A stretch of DNA of 64,000 nt from Bryobacter aggregatus MPL3 (GCF_000702445.1 NZ_JNIF01000003.1:806001-870000); one strand, 5' to 3'. Counted from the first letter of the stretch, positions 34,692 to 48,143 are shown. Notes: generated by a model from the letters alone, not told the origin. Made by a program: numbers and translations.

Positions 34692-35565
34692 GCGAGACGC
34701 GTTCCACCAACTGGTCGAAGTTAATCACTTCGTACAGCGAAGGGTCGCTCATGATCTTTGATACCAGCGCCACATGCATTGCGTGGCCCGCACGTTCCGC
34801 CACCACCTGCCCGAGCATCGGACGTCCAATTAGAGCCAGATCGCCAATCAGATCAAGCACCTTATGACGAACCGGCTCATTCGCGTAACGGAGACCTTCG
34901 GGATTCAAAACGCCCTGCTTCGTAAAACAGACGGCGTTCTCGAGAGAAGCCCCGCGGATCAAGCCCATGTTCCGCATCTGGTCCAGTTCGTGCTCAAAGC
35001 CAAAGGTCCGCGCTGGAGCGATGTCCTCGGCATAGCGGTCTGGAGTCACCTGGAATTCCAGCTTTTGCCTGCCCACCATCGGATGGTCAAAGTACACATC
35101 GCAGTTCAGAACGAAGCGATCCGAGGGCAAGATCCGAATCCGTTTCCCGGTCCCTTCCACAGAGACCTCCCGGGTGATCTGGAGGTATTTCCGCTGCTTC
35201 CGCAGCTTCTTCACCCCGGCGTCCTTCAGCCGCGACACCCACGGCAGGCTCGACCCATCTAAAATTGGCACCTCGAGATTGTCAATTTCGATGATCGCGT
35301 TGTCGATCTCCATACTGTAAAGTGCACTGAGAAGGTGCTCCGTCGTGGAAATCAGAACGCCTTGCCGCATCAAACTTGTGGCATAACTGACACGGGCGAC
35401 ATGATGAAAACTGGCCGGGATCTCAAATCCGTTTAAATCGCTGCGGCGGAAAACAATGCCGGTTCCGGCGGGCGCAGGCAAAATACGTACGCTCGAGGCA
35501 ACGCCATGGTGAAGACCAATGCCGCTTGCCTCTACAGATTGTTGGATTGTGGTTTCAAACTGCAC
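34675..35565 (-). CDS. lpxC: UDP-3-O-acyl-N-acetylglucosamine deacetylase LpxC
   Basis: 296 aa. Zinc deacetylase of the first committed step of lipid A synthesis. Zinc ligands H77 (ISTTEHLLSALY), H234 and D238 (EPVRHKVLDLIGDLAL) and the catalytic H261 (AERAGHAMHVAL) are present, with the UDP/acyl-binding segment ARTFGF. The gene shows that the organism makes LPS. It overlaps a CDP-alcohol phosphatidyltransferase gene downstream. The 207-base gap to polA must contain the promoters of both divergent genes; I see AT-rich sequence there but no boxes I would call. Confidence 0.97.
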   Translation of the reverse strand: MQFETTIQQSVEASGIGLHHGVASSVRILPAPAGTGIVFRRSDLNGFEIPASFHHVARVSYATSLMRQGVLISTTEHLLSALYSMEIDNAIIEIDNLEVPILDGSSLPWVSRLKDAGVKKLRKQRKYLQITREVSVEGTGKRIRILPSDRFVLNCDVYFDHPMVGRQKLEFQVTPDRYAEDIAPARTFGFEHELDQMRNMGLIRGASLENAVCFTKQGVLNPEGLRYANEPVRHKVLDLIGDLALIGRPMLGQVVAERAGHAMHVALVSKIMSDPSLYEVINFDQLVERVSHALAT

Positions 35566-35772
35566 CTACTGGCCTCCGGGGCGGGAGTGCACTGCTGAGA
35601 ATTCTTCCGTCAACTCAACACTGTAGCAGTGATTATGGTTTTCTGTAAATTGTTGATTTGTAAAACTTTGTTATCCATCAAGCGACTCAAATCAGCCACA
35701 CTCTGCCCTCATTCTGTGTCTGGAATACACCACTGCAGATTTGGCCCTAGCCAAGTATGATGAGATTACTCC

Positions 35773-38244
35773 ATGGTGCCCCGCCTTTTTCTGATCGATT
35801 CCTTCGGCTTCATCTTCCGTGCTTATCATGCCCGGGCACGCATGAGCGCCGCCCCGATGCGCAACTCACGTGGTTCGGCCACCGAGGCGGTGTACATTTT
35901 TCACAACATGGTGAAGCGCCTGCTAGCCACCTACAAGCCGGAGTACGTCGCGGCAATTTATGAGAGCCTGGGCCCCACCTTCCGCGATACCGAGTTTGCC
36001 GAATACAAAGCGAATCGCACCGAGACCCCGCCCGATCTGCTCGAGCAAATTCCGCACTGCAAGACGGTGCTTGAAGCCATGCGCGTGCCCGTGCTGCAGT
36101 TCGATGGCTTTGAGGCCGACGACGTCATTGGCACTCTAGCCAAGCGCGGGGTGGCCTCGGGCGTCGATGTCGTCATTGTCTCGAGCGACAAGGACATGCT
36201 GCAGTTGGTCAACGAGAACGTCGTAATGCTCAATCCGATGAAGGATGACATGGTCTTCGACATCGAGAAGACCCGGGAGTTCATGGGGGTCGCCCCCAGC
36301 CAGGTGGCCGACCTGCTCGCCATCAAGGGCGACTCAGTGGACAACATCCCCGGTGCTCCTGGGATTGGCGACAAAGGAGCGATCGAGCTCCTGCTCCGCT
36401 TCGGCAGTGTCGAGGCAGCGCTCGACCGGGCAGACGAAGTGGAGAAGAAGAAGCAGCGCGAGAGCCTCCAGCAGTTCCGCGACCAGATTCTGCTCTCCAA
36501 GCGTCTGGCCACCATCCATTGCGATGTGCCCCTCGAATGGTCGCTCGATAGTGTCGCCGCGCAAACCCCTGACACCGGTCTGCTGCGTGCCTTCTACCAG
36601 GAGATGGAGTTCTTCAGTTTGTTGAAGCAGCTTCCGGCTGAAGAATCCGCAGCCCCGCCTGTTGCGGAGTTGGAGTATGACGCCTTTCTCCAAGGACTCG
36701 AAGGGCCTGCCGCACTCTTTGCCGAGGCAGACGCCATCGGGGTTGCTGCCGCGCACGGCAAGTCCCGTCTCAATGCCACGGGGGATCTCCCTCCTGGCCC
36801 ACGCATCGTCTATGACGCGAAAGCGCTGTCTTGGGACAACATGGACGAGGATGTAAAAATATTCGGATTTCTCCATGACGCCGATCCCACTGCCGTTTCT
36901 CTCGAAACGCTTTCAGAACGCCATCTGCATTCCCGTCCCGCCGCCACGGCGGTCGACAAGGCACTTGCCGTCTGGCAGTTGCGCGAAGTGCTGAAACCGA
37001 AGCTCGAAGCGCGCGGCCTGTGGCGCGTATGGGAAGAAATCGAGAAGCCGCTCATTCCGGTGCTCCGCAAGATGGAGAAGACCGGCATCCGCATCGATAA
37101 GGAAGTGCTCGGGCAGATGTCGGTCGATTTTGAAGCCCAGCTCCAGGAGCTGACCAACAGCATCTATCAACTGAGCGGCCGCCCCTTCAATATCAATTCG
37201 CCGCAACAACTGGGCATCGTACTCTTTGAGGAACTGCGCCTCCCCACCCCCGGTAAAACCGCCAAGACGAAGAGCTACTCGACGGCGGCAGACGTTCTCG
37301 AAACACTGGCCGAAGATCACGAAATTGCCCGTAAGGTGCTGGAGTATCGCCAGCTCTCCAAGCTCAAGGGGACCTACATCGATGCGCTACCCGCCTTGAT
37401 TCACGAAGGCAGCGGCCGCCTGCACACCACCTTCAATCAGACCGGGGCCGCCACCGGCCGTCTCAGTTCGAACGACCCGAACCTGCAGAACATCCCAATT
37501 CGGACAGCCCAAGGACGGGCCATCCGCGCCGCCTTTGTCCCGGAGCCTGGCTGGACGCTAGTGATCGCCGACTACTCGCAGATCGAACTGCGGCTACTGG
37601 CCCACATGTCGAAGGACAAGGTGCTGGTAGAGGCCTTCCGCAACAACGAAGACATCCACACCCGCACGGCCAGTGAGGTCTTCGGGGTACCGCCGCTGAT
37701 GGTGGGTCCCGAGCAGCGCCGCAACGCCAAGGCCGTCAATTTTGGAATCGTCTATGGCCAAAGTTCTTTCGGTTTGGCCTCAAGCCTCGGCATCCCGCGC
37801 AGCGAAGCAGACCTCTATATCAAGCTCTTCTTCGAGCGCTATTCGGGCGTCCGCAAGTTCATTGATGCAACCATCGCCGAGGTGCGCAAGACCGGCATGT
37901 CGCGCACACTGTTTGGCCGCGAGCGGCCTATTCCGGATATTGATTCGAGAAACGCGAATGCACGCGGCTTTGCCGAGCGTACCGCCGTCAACACGCCCCT
38001 GCAGGGATCTGCCGCCGACCTGATTAAGCTGGCAATGATCTCGATCGACAACGAGCTCAGCAACGGCCAATGGAAGTCGCGCATGCTGCTACAGGTGCAT
38101 GACGAACTGGTCTTTGAGGCCCCGCCCGAAGAGGTGGAGGCGCTCAGAAAACTGGTGAAGCGGGAAATGGAAGAAGTCTACGAACTTGCGGTTCCGCTGC
38201 TGGTTGAGACGGGAGCTGGAGCCAACTGGCGCGATGCGAAGTAA
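35773..38244 (+). CDS. polA: DNA polymerase I
   Basis: 823 aa. Residues about 1-290 are the 5'-3' exonuclease (FEADDVIGTLAKRG, VIVSSDKDMLQLV, GDSVDNIPGAPGIGDKGA). Residues about 300-410 replace the proofreading domain: the metal-binding DxE of Exo I is absent (ALFAEADAIGVAAA) and the region is shortened, so 3'-5' exonuclease activity is probably lost, as in Taq and Bacillus enzymes. Residues about 420-823 are the polymerase: motif A VIADYSQIELRLLAH, motif B RRNAKAVNFGIVYGQSSFG, motif C LLQVHDELVFEAP. It functions in Okazaki-fragment maturation and repair synthesis. It converges on the MFS gene with a 3-base gap. Confidence 0.97.
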   Translation: MVPRLFLIDSFGFIFRAYHARARMSAAPMRNSRGSATEAVYIFHNMVKRLLATYKPEYVAAIYESLGPTFRDTEFAEYKANRTETPPDLLEQIPHCKTVLEAMRVPVLQFDGFEADDVIGTLAKRGVASGVDVVIVSSDKDMLQLVNENVVMLNPMKDDMVFDIEKTREFMGVAPSQVADLLAIKGDSVDNIPGAPGIGDKGAIELLLRFGSVEAALDRADEVEKKKQRESLQQFRDQILLSKRLATIHCDVPLEWSLDSVAAQTPDTGLLRAFYQEMEFFSLLKQLPAEESAAPPVAELEYDAFLQGLEGPAALFAEADAIGVAAAHGKSRLNATGDLPPGPRIVYDAKALSWDNMDEDVKIFGFLHDADPTAVSLETLSERHLHSRPAATAVDKALAVWQLREVLKPKLEARGLWRVWEEIEKPLIPVLRKMEKTGIRIDKEVLGQMSVDFEAQLQELTNSIYQLSGRPFNINSPQQLGIVLFEELRLPTPGKTAKTKSYSTAADVLETLAEDHEIARKVLEYRQLSKLKGTYIDALPALIHEGSGRLHTTFNQTGAATGRLSSNDPNLQNIPIRTAQGRAIRAAFVPEPGWTLVIADYSQIELRLLAHMSKDKVLVEAFRNNEDIHTRTASEVFGVPPLMVGPEQRRNAKAVNFGIVYGQSSFGLASSLGIPRSEADLYIKLFFERYSGVRKFIDATIAEVRKTGMSRTLFGRERPIPDIDSRNANARGFAERTAVNTPLQGSAADLIKLAMISIDNELSNGQWKSRMLLQVHDELVFEAPPEEVEALRKLVKREMEEVYELAVPLLVETGAGANWRDAK

Positions 38245-38247
38245 GGC

Positions 38248-39714
38248 TCAGCCGTCGTGAGCAAGCTTCTGGCCTGCTACATTGACACTGCCATCCCCCT
38301 TCTTTAACTCGCTAAAGATCAGTGTCGAAAAGATGGTGAGCGCCCCCATGGCAAACAACGCCAAGTGGATGCCGTGCACCATTTCTGGAGCAGTCGCATG
38401 CGACCGGTCAGGAACCAGGAGCGCCGTGGTGAGCGAGGCGATGGCAACGCCAAAGCTCATGGACATCTGCTGCATCGTACTGGCAATCGTACTGGCTGCA
38501 CTGGCTTGATCGGGACCTACATCAGCATAGACCAGCGTATTCATCGCGGTGTACTGCATGGAGGTGAAGAAGCCAAACACAAAGGTTTCCGCAACCATCA
38601 CCCACACCGGCGTCTGCAGGTTGATCGTCGCAAACAGGAAGATCCACAGCCCCAGGATGATGGTGTTTGAGATGAGCACGCCCCGGTATCCGACTCTTCT
38701 GAGAATGTAGGGCATGGTCAGTTTCAAGATCATTGAGGCCACCGCCTGCGGCATCATCAACAAGCCGGACTGAATCGGACTGAAACCTAGCCCCACCTGA
38801 TAAAGCAGCGGAAACAGGAACGGCATGCCACCAATGCCCAACCGCGTGAAGAAGCTGCCCGCAACCGCCGCACGAAAGGTGCGGAGACGAAACAGAGCCA
38901 AATTCAGCAAAGGCATGGGGATGCGCGAGGAGCGCAGGCCGTAGGCAACCAACAATACCAGCGACGCCAGCAACATCGCCGCCATCTGCGCTTTCGTTAA
39001 CGTGTGCTCTCCAAAGATCTCAAGCACATGGGAGAGCAATCCCACCCCGGAGCCAAAGAGAAGGAAGCCAATCCAGTCGAGGCGATGAGGATGCAGGTCC
39101 CGATAGTCCGGCAGATGGCGATACACCAGATAGAGCCCGATGATGCCAATCGGAATGTTGAGAAAGAAGATGACCCGCCAGTGGAAGTAGCCGACGATAA
39201 AGCCGCCGGCAAGCGGGCCGAGCATCGGGGCCACCAGACTGGGGATGGCGACAAAACTCATGGCACGCACCAGATCAAATCTGGAGAACGTCCGCACCAT
39301 CGTGAGACGTCCCACCGGCACCATCATGGCGCCGCCACAACCTTGCAGAATCCGGCAAAGCACCAATACCGGAACATTGCTCGATAAGCCGCAGAAGAGA
39401 GACCCGAGAGTAAAGATGCCAATCGCTCCGGCAAAGACCAGACGCGTGCCAAAGCGATCGGCCATCCAACCACTAATCGGAATGAAGACCGCCAGGCTCA
39501 ACGTATAACTGGCCAGAATCGACTTCAGACTCAGCGGAGCCACCTGCAGCGCCTCTGCAATCGCAGGCAGTGCCGTGTTCAGAATCGTCGTATCGAGCGA
39601 CTCCATAAAGAACGCCACAGCGACCAGCCAGGGCAGCAGCCGTCGGCTGGATTCAGCCAGAACTGGCTCGATTGATACGGGTGGCACGGGTTGAGATGGG
39701 GTCGTAGCCTGCAA
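38248..39714 (-). CDS. MFS drug efflux transporter, DHA2 (14-TMS, EmrB/QacA) family
   Basis: 488 aa, about 14 hydrophobic segments. The N-terminal signature ESLDTTILNTALPAIAE (motif D1), loop 2-3 motif GWMADRFGTRLVF, and motif C-like segment VAPMLGPLAGGFIVGYFHWR are typical of DHA2 proton antiporters. The first 25 residues are a Pro-rich cytosolic tail. There is no adaptor (EmrA) gene next to it, and neighbours are unrelated, so the substrate is open. Confidence 0.93.
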   Translation of the reverse strand: MQATTPSQPVPPVSIEPVLAESSRRLLPWLVAVAFFMESLDTTILNTALPAIAEALQVAPLSLKSILASYTLSLAVFIPISGWMADRFGTRLVFAGAIGIFTLGSLFCGLSSNVPVLVLCRILQGCGGAMMVPVGRLTMVRTFSRFDLVRAMSFVAIPSLVAPMLGPLAGGFIVGYFHWRVIFFLNIPIGIIGLYLVYRHLPDYRDLHPHRLDWIGFLLFGSGVGLLSHVLEIFGEHTLTKAQMAAMLLASLVLLVAYGLRSSRIPMPLLNLALFRLRTFRAAVAGSFFTRLGIGGMPFLFPLLYQVGLGFSPIQSGLLMMPQAVASMILKLTMPYILRRVGYRGVLISNTIILGLWIFLFATINLQTPVWVMVAETFVFGFFTSMQYTAMNTLVYADVGPDQASAASTIASTMQQMSMSFGVAIASLTTALLVPDRSHATAPEMVHGIHLALFAMGALTIFSTLIFSELKKGDGSVNVAGQKLAHDG

Positions 39715-39789
39715 CTCCTCAATTGATTGGACTCATAGAAAAGCTACCACTGCAAGGACAGGCCATGCCGCATTCTTTCGCCCCCTATA

Positions 39790-40677
39790 ATGGCAACAAC
39801 GATGCACGAAGATCTGAAGTCCGAATTGAACAGCCTTGTCCCCGACCCGGAGAATCACTCTCGTCGCGGCTTCCTCGTCACTACCTTGCCGGTCGGCTTC
39901 GCCTTAGCCGTGCAACCGGTCAGTGCGCAGACGATCACCACCAATACCGATGGCATCACTGCAGGCGAGGTGAAGGTTCCGGTCCAAGACGGCGAGATGC
40001 CCGCTTACCGTGCGTTTCCGAATAAGGGCAGCAACTTCCCGGTAGTGCTCGTGATCCAGGAGATCTTCGGGGTCCATGAACACATCAAGGACTTGTGCCG
40101 CCGTCTCGCCAAGAAGGGGTACTATGCCATTGCGCCTGCCCTTTTTGCGCGCCAAGGAGATCCTTCGACAATCGAGAATGTCCAGAATCTGATTCGCGAC
40201 ATTGTGTCCAAGGTTCCCGACGCCCAGGTGATGGCAGACCTCGATGCGACGCTTGCCTTTGCAGGAAAGCACGAGGGTAACGAGAAGAAAGCCGCGATTA
40301 CCGGCTATTGCTGGGGTGGGCGCATCGTCTGGCTCTACGCGTCTCACAACCCGAAGATCAAGGCGGGAGCAGCCTGGTATGGCCGCATGGAAGGGCAAGG
40401 CACCCCACTCCAACCCACCCAACCGATCGAGATCGCCGTCTCTCTCAAAGTCCCGATTCTAGGGCTCTATGGAGGTAAAGACCAGGGCATTCCACAATCG
40501 AGCGTAGAGAAGATGCGCGTGGAATTGGCGAAGGGCAAGTCGAAGAGCGAAATTATTCTCTACGGAAATGCGCAGCATGGATTCAATGCGGATTACCGGC
40601 CGAGCTACGGGAAAGTGGATGCAGAGGACGCCTGGGCGCGGATGCTCGCCTGGTTCAAGAGTCACGGGGTAAAATAG
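39790..40677 (+). CDS. Tat-exported dienelactone hydrolase family protein
   Basis: 295 aa. The N-terminus carries a twin-arginine signal after a 23-residue lead ([20 protein letters not shown]), so it is exported folded. The catalytic set of dienelactone hydrolases is intact: E91 ([11 protein letters not shown]), nucleophile C174 ([11 protein letters not shown]), D231 (LYGGKDQGI) and H263 ([11 protein letters not shown]). The Cys nucleophile points to lactone or enol-lactone substrates, but the family is broad. An alternative start is the ATG 12 bases downstream. A GC-rich hairpin follows the stop codon. Confidence 0.93.
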   Translation: MATTMHEDLKSELNSLVPDPENHSRRGFLVTTLPVGFALAVQPVSAQTITTNTDGITAGEVKVPVQDGEMPAYRAFPNKGSNFPVVLVIQEIFGVHEHIKDLCRRLAKKGYYAIAPALFARQGDPSTIENVQNLIRDIVSKVPDAQVMADLDATLAFAGKHEGNEKKAAITGYCWGGRIVWLYASHNPKIKAGAAWYGRMEGQGTPLQPTQPIEIAVSLKVPILGLYGGKDQGIPQSSVEKMRVELAKGKSKSEIILYGNAQHGFNADYRPSYGKVDAEDAWARMLAWFKSHGVK

Positions 40678-40692
40678 GCCAGAAAACGGAGA

Positions 40693-40719
40693 CAGGCCGC
40701 CCTGGAGGAAAGCGGCCTG
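40693..40719 (+). terminator. GC-rich hairpin after the dienelactone hydrolase gene
   Basis: Perfect 8-bp arms (CAGGCCGC at 40693-40700, its complement at 40712-40719) around an 11-base loop, starting 15 bases after the stop codon. No T run follows, so it is not a canonical intrinsic terminator; it may stabilise the mRNA 3' end or act with Rho. Confidence 0.35.
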
Positions 40720-40732
40720 CTCGGACGAGCAC

Positions 40733-41665
40733 ATGGAAAACCAGTGCACCCGCAATGGCAAGACTTCTCGGAGGAAGAAGTCCGCACGATCTAGTTTAGA
40801 ACCTTACTACTACCCGATGAATGGTACTAAAGTACTGAAGTTGAAAGAATGCTACAGTTTCTCCAGTTCAGGATCGACTGGGGCTCCAGTCCCCACCCGA
40901 CACCCCCTCCACCACATCCATCGAGAGCTGGATTTTCTCATGCTTCTTTTTCCGGGCCGACGGCGGATTCTGAGTGCGGTCTCACCAGACCATATCTATG
41001 GCTATCTCTGGACGGTTCTTCTGCCATCCCGTCTCCATCTGCAAGTCTTAGATCTAAGAGTCCTAGGCCCGGAAATCATCCGGCCAGGAGATCTGATTGT
41101 TGGCCATCCGGGGCTTTGGTTTCGGCTGGCTGAGTTTCGCTGGCCTACAGATGTCTGGGCGATCCATTCGGGCGGGGCCGCTACACCGGATTCCATTGCA
41201 GCAATCCAGCAGCATGGACTGGCCCGCTGGCTCGATATCTACGGCTCCACCGAAACGGCCGGAGTGGGAATGCGAGAAGATCCATCACGCCCCTACGCAT
41301 TACTGCCCTACTGGCCGGACTTCCTCGAAGGGATAGAAGCGCCAGATCATATTGAGTGGAGCGACGCCCGGCACTTCCGTTTGGCCGGACGCCGGGATCG
41401 AGCGGTCCAGGTGAGTGGCGTCAATGTGTATCCGCAGAAAGTAGAAGCCATTCTGCGCCAGTGCCCGGGAGTCCGGGAGTTGCAGGTCCGCCTCATGCGC
41501 CCTGAAGAGGGCCGGCGGCTCAAGGCCTTTGTCGTGGGAGATTGCGAAGAAGCTGTGTTGCGCGAATGGGCCTCGGCTTCTCTGAGTGGCCCGGAACGTC
41601 CCGAAACCTATACCTTTGGAGCAGAACTTCCCTTGCGGCCGGACAGAAAAAGCAGGGATTGGTAG
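40733..41665 (+). CDS. Short AMP-binding (adenylating) enzyme lacking the usual N-terminal subdomain
   Basis: 310 aa from the first ATG; the ATG at 40817 (MNGTKVLKLK) is an alternative that removes a basic, low-information lead. The P-loop of ANL enzymes comes almost at once (FSSSGSTGAPV), followed by IHSGGAATPDSI, the adenine-binding YGSTETAGVGM, and the hinge and C-terminal subdomain (RLAGRRDRAVQVSGVNVYPQ, KVEAILRQCPG). The catalytic lysine region near the end is short (LPLRPDRKSRDW; K308 is the candidate). Full ANL enzymes have about 150 residues before the P-loop, so this is either a natural compact acyl-AMP ligase or an N-terminally truncated gene. Substrate unknown. Confidence 0.7.
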   Translation: MENQCTRNGKTSRRKKSARSSLEPYYYPMNGTKVLKLKECYSFSSSGSTGAPVPTRHPLHHIHRELDFLMLLFPGRRRILSAVSPDHIYGYLWTVLLPSRLHLQVLDLRVLGPEIIRPGDLIVGHPGLWFRLAEFRWPTDVWAIHSGGAATPDSIAAIQQHGLARWLDIYGSTETAGVGMREDPSRPYALLPYWPDFLEGIEAPDHIEWSDARHFRLAGRRDRAVQVSGVNVYPQKVEAILRQCPGVRELQVRLMRPEEGRRLKAFVVGDCEEAVLREWASASLSGPERPETYTFGAELPLRPDRKSRDW

Positions 41666-41673
41666 AAGCGGGG

Positions 41674-42252
41674 TCACTCAACCAGAAACCGCGTATCGAT
41701 GTCGAGAACGAGCGCATCGGCCAGGATCTCGAGATTCCGGATCTCCAGCTTCCGGATCGTGATCTGATACACGCTCGAGGCCGAGGCGGCAGCCAGCAAC
41801 TTCCGCATCTCCTCGCGAATCGGATACTGCACAGCGTCCGCAATGCTCCGCTGGAGTGCTTTCAGCACTTGGCGGGAGTAGAAACTGTCCTGGCTGAGGA
41901 TCTTCACCGCCGGATTGGTCAGCAGTAGCGTACCGTTCCTGGTCGTAACGCCGGCCAGGATCTCCAGGTCGAAGGAATCACCAAAGCCGATGCACTTGCC
42001 GAAGACGTCGATGGAGCTTCTGCCGCTGAACTTCGCGCGGATCAGCAACTTGCCGTCGCGGCTGCCGAACTTCGGGTTCGCCAGGTAAGCAAAGCTGCAC
42101 TTCTGACTCGGGTCTCCTTTGACATAGCGCTTGCCATCCTGCGTGAAGAGCTGCTGCGCGAGCTGCTTTTCGAGGAGCGGAAAGCGGATCTCGAGTTCAA
42201 TCGCAGGCAGACAGACGGCAAAGGCAAAGCAGAACAAGAGTCGAGTCATCAT
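41674..42252 (-). CDS. Exported hypothetical protein
   Basis: 192 aa with a clear signal peptide (MMTRLLFCFAFAVCLPAIEL); the second Met is an equally good start. The mature part has alternating hydrophobic residues (IDVFGKCIGFGDSFDLEILA, TTRNGTLLLTNPAVKIL) suggesting a beta-rich lipid-binding-like domain, then a helix and a final beta strand (IRKLEIRNLEILADALVLDI). I do not recognise the family. It converges on the short adenylating gene with an 8-base gap and lies just downstream of the rRNA terminator in the same direction. Confidence 0.65.
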   Translation of the reverse strand: MMTRLLFCFAFAVCLPAIELEIRFPLLEKQLAQQLFTQDGKRYVKGDPSQKCSFAYLANPKFGSRDGKLLIRAKFSGRSSIDVFGKCIGFGDSFDLEILAGVTTRNGTLLLTNPAVKILSQDSFYSRQVLKALQRSIADAVQYPIREEMRKLLAAASASSVYQITIRKLEIRNLEILADALVLDIDTRFLVE

Positions 42253-42267
42253 GCAGGGTCCAATACG

Positions 42268-42299
42268 AAAAACCCCAGCAGAGATAACCCTGCTGGGGT
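42268..42299 (-). terminator. Intrinsic terminator of the rRNA operon
   Basis: Perfect 10-bp stem: ACCCCAGCAG at 42272-42281 pairs with CTGCTGGGGT at 42290-42299, with an 8-base loop. On the minus strand it is followed directly by a T run (42268-42272 complement), 12 bases after the 5S 3' end. A T-rich stretch also follows on the plus strand (42304-42309), so it could work in both directions. Confidence 0.88.
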
Positions 42300-42310
42300 G
42301 TCGTTTTTAA

Positions 42311-42424
42311 TCGGGCAACGTCCTACTCTCCCACACAGTCGCCCGTGCAGTACCATCGGGGCAGTGAGGCTTAACTTCCGTGTTCGGTATGGGAACGGGT
42401 GGGACCCTCACGCTATGGTCACCC
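42311..42424 (-). rRNA. rrf: 5S ribosomal RNA
   Basis: About 114 bases. The minus-strand sequence contains the conserved 5S core CCCATACCGAACACGGAAG and GATGGTACTGC, with terminal ends that pair (GGGTGACC start region, GTAGGACGTTGCC end). It is the last gene of the rRNA operon, 126-134 bases after the 23S 3' end. Ends are set by eye to within a few bases. Confidence 0.95.
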
Positions 42425-42549
42425 AAAAGCTTTGATGGCTTTTGATTTTTGATTCTTTGCTGAATTTTGATAGAGCAGCCACAATTTATATATCGAGCGT
42501 ACTGAAGTTTCGCAACAAGCACTCATTGCTGAGTTGCTGTATTTGTTGT

Positions 42550-42557
42550 AAATTTTA

Positions 42558-42560
<3 letters not shown>
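42550..42560 (-). other. 3' arm of the 23S precursor processing stem
   Basis: AAATTTTATGG here is an exact inverted repeat of CCATAAAATTT at 45450-45460, 2.9 kb away. The two brackets enclose 23S rRNA and extend helix 1, so in the precursor they should form the double-stranded stalk cut by RNase III. Confidence 0.75.
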
Positions 42561-45449
<2,889 letters not shown>

Positions 45450-45451
<2 letters not shown>

Positions 45452-45460
45452 ATAAAATTT
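45450..45460 (-). other. 5' arm of the 23S precursor processing stem
   Basis: CCATAAAATTT, exact complement of the arm at 42550-42560. It lies just before the mature 5' end of 23S rRNA in the direction of transcription. Confidence 0.75.
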
Positions 45461-45742
45461 ACGTCAAACACAGCGATCCAATTGTCGGTCCACTTGATCA
45501 GCCATCCGGCATCGTCTTGTGGCAATTGAATCGTTGCTTACTCAGTTCACTCGTTGCTGTGATTTCATCCACAGCAAGATAAACTTGTGTTGCCCTATCA
45601 AAATTCAGTTTTCAAAGATCTCGATCGCGGTCTGCACTTGTCGTGCGACCTAGCCATCTAGAAGGACAACTCTTCGATCATTCATCGAGAATTGCCAAAC
45701 TACATGACTGGTTGGTTTCGCTTTCTTCCTATCAGTGTTCTA

Positions 45743-45819
45743 TGGTGGGCCTAGCTAGATTCGAACTAGCGACCTCACCCTTATCAGGGGTGCGCTCTAG
45801 CCAACTGAGCTATAGGCCC
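45743..45819 (-). tRNA. tRNA-Ile (GAT)
   Basis: 77 bases including an encoded CCA. Acceptor stem GGGCCTA pairs with TAGGCCC, followed by discriminator A and CCA. The anticodon loop reads CTGATAA (anticodon GAT), and the T arm contains GTTCGAATC. It lies in the 16S-23S spacer, on the 23S side of tRNA-Ala. Confidence 0.97.
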
Positions 45820-45864
45820 ATGGTGTGAACTGTACTAGCTGTCGCTAGCCTACTGGAGTCAACT

Positions 45865-45940
45865 TGGTGGAGCTGGTCGGGATCGAACCGGCGACCTCCT
45901 GAATGCAAATCAGGCGCTCTCCCAGCTGAGCTACAGCCCC
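45865..45940 (-). tRNA. tRNA-Ala (TGC)
   Basis: 76 bases including an encoded CCA. Acceptor GGGGCTG pairs with CAGCTCC (one G-T pair), discriminator A then CCA. Anticodon loop ATTTGCATT (anticodon TGC), T arm GGTTCGATCC. It lies directly after 16S in the direction of transcription, before tRNA-Ile, the reverse of the usual Ile-Ala order. Confidence 0.97.
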
Positions 45941-46157
45941 TTTTGAGACTTTCATCTCACTGATAGAAATTGTATCGAGGCCAGTTGGACGCAGGGCCGT
46001 CGCACAAGGCGACTTGCCATCTAAAATAGTCAAAGTATCGAGCAGAGCATAGTTGCTGTGGACCGGAAAGGCTGTCTCTTACTCCGGATCAAGCACAAGG
46101 CCCAATCCGTTTATCGCGGAATTTGCGACAGGTTCAGAAACTCCGGCCACTGTCTCT

Positions 46158-47645
<1,488 letters not shown>

Positions 47646-47746
47646 CTCGGATTGTTGTTTTGGAATGACCCTCTTGCGAGGATCAAGGTCGCAACTACTT
47701 GAACTCAATACTTGACGAAAATAACTGTTTGTTACTGTTCTTATCT

Positions 47747-47775
47747 TTTAGACTTGCGTCCAACCAGATTGTCAA
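47747..47775 (-). promoter_or_regulatory. Candidate rRNA promoter, proximal
   Basis: On the minus strand TTGACA (47775-47770), 17-base spacer, TCTAAA (47752-47747). The -35 box is perfect. It would start the transcript about 95 bases before mature 16S. Confidence 0.55.
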
Positions 47776-48053
47776 AGATCTGCCCATGCGTGCCGGACCC
47801 GAAGATCACGACTCTGCCATGGCGGCCTCGAAAGGCGTTCAGATGACTACACAAGAACTTGCGCTCTCTTTCATCCATCTAAAAATTGTAAAAAACTGTT
47901 TTGACGAGATAACTTCTTTAAGGTGCAACCACTACCAGGATTCACCCGATGGCCGTACGAACTTGTGACTTCGTTCTCGCAGCGGATCTTTTCAGACCAA
48001 CAAGCTGCTTCCCGCTCTGTCGTTCGCTTATCTCTTTTGTCCGGCCATTCAGT

Positions 48054-48083
48054 AGTCTACTTGATTCGACTACCATTTAGCAA
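48054..48083 (-). promoter_or_regulatory. Candidate rRNA promoter, middle
   Basis: On the minus strand TTGCTA (48083-48078), 18-base spacer, TAGACT (48059-48054). The -10 box is identical to that of the distal candidate. GTAGTC and GACTAC form a small dyad across the spacer and -10 box. Confidence 0.45.
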
Positions 48084-48143
48084 GTTTTATTTGCTTCGCT
48101 CTGCTTTCGTGCCGCTCTTGCGCCCACTCGCTTCGCTTTCGTT

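Noticed and set aside
40678-40797. Possible N-terminal remnant of the short adenylating enzyme in another frame (ends GKPVHPQWQDFSEEEVRTI)
   Set aside because: It reads somewhat protein-like, but it begins directly after a stop codon, contains the GC-rich hairpin, and stops before joining the ligase frame. Not enough to call a frameshifted gene.
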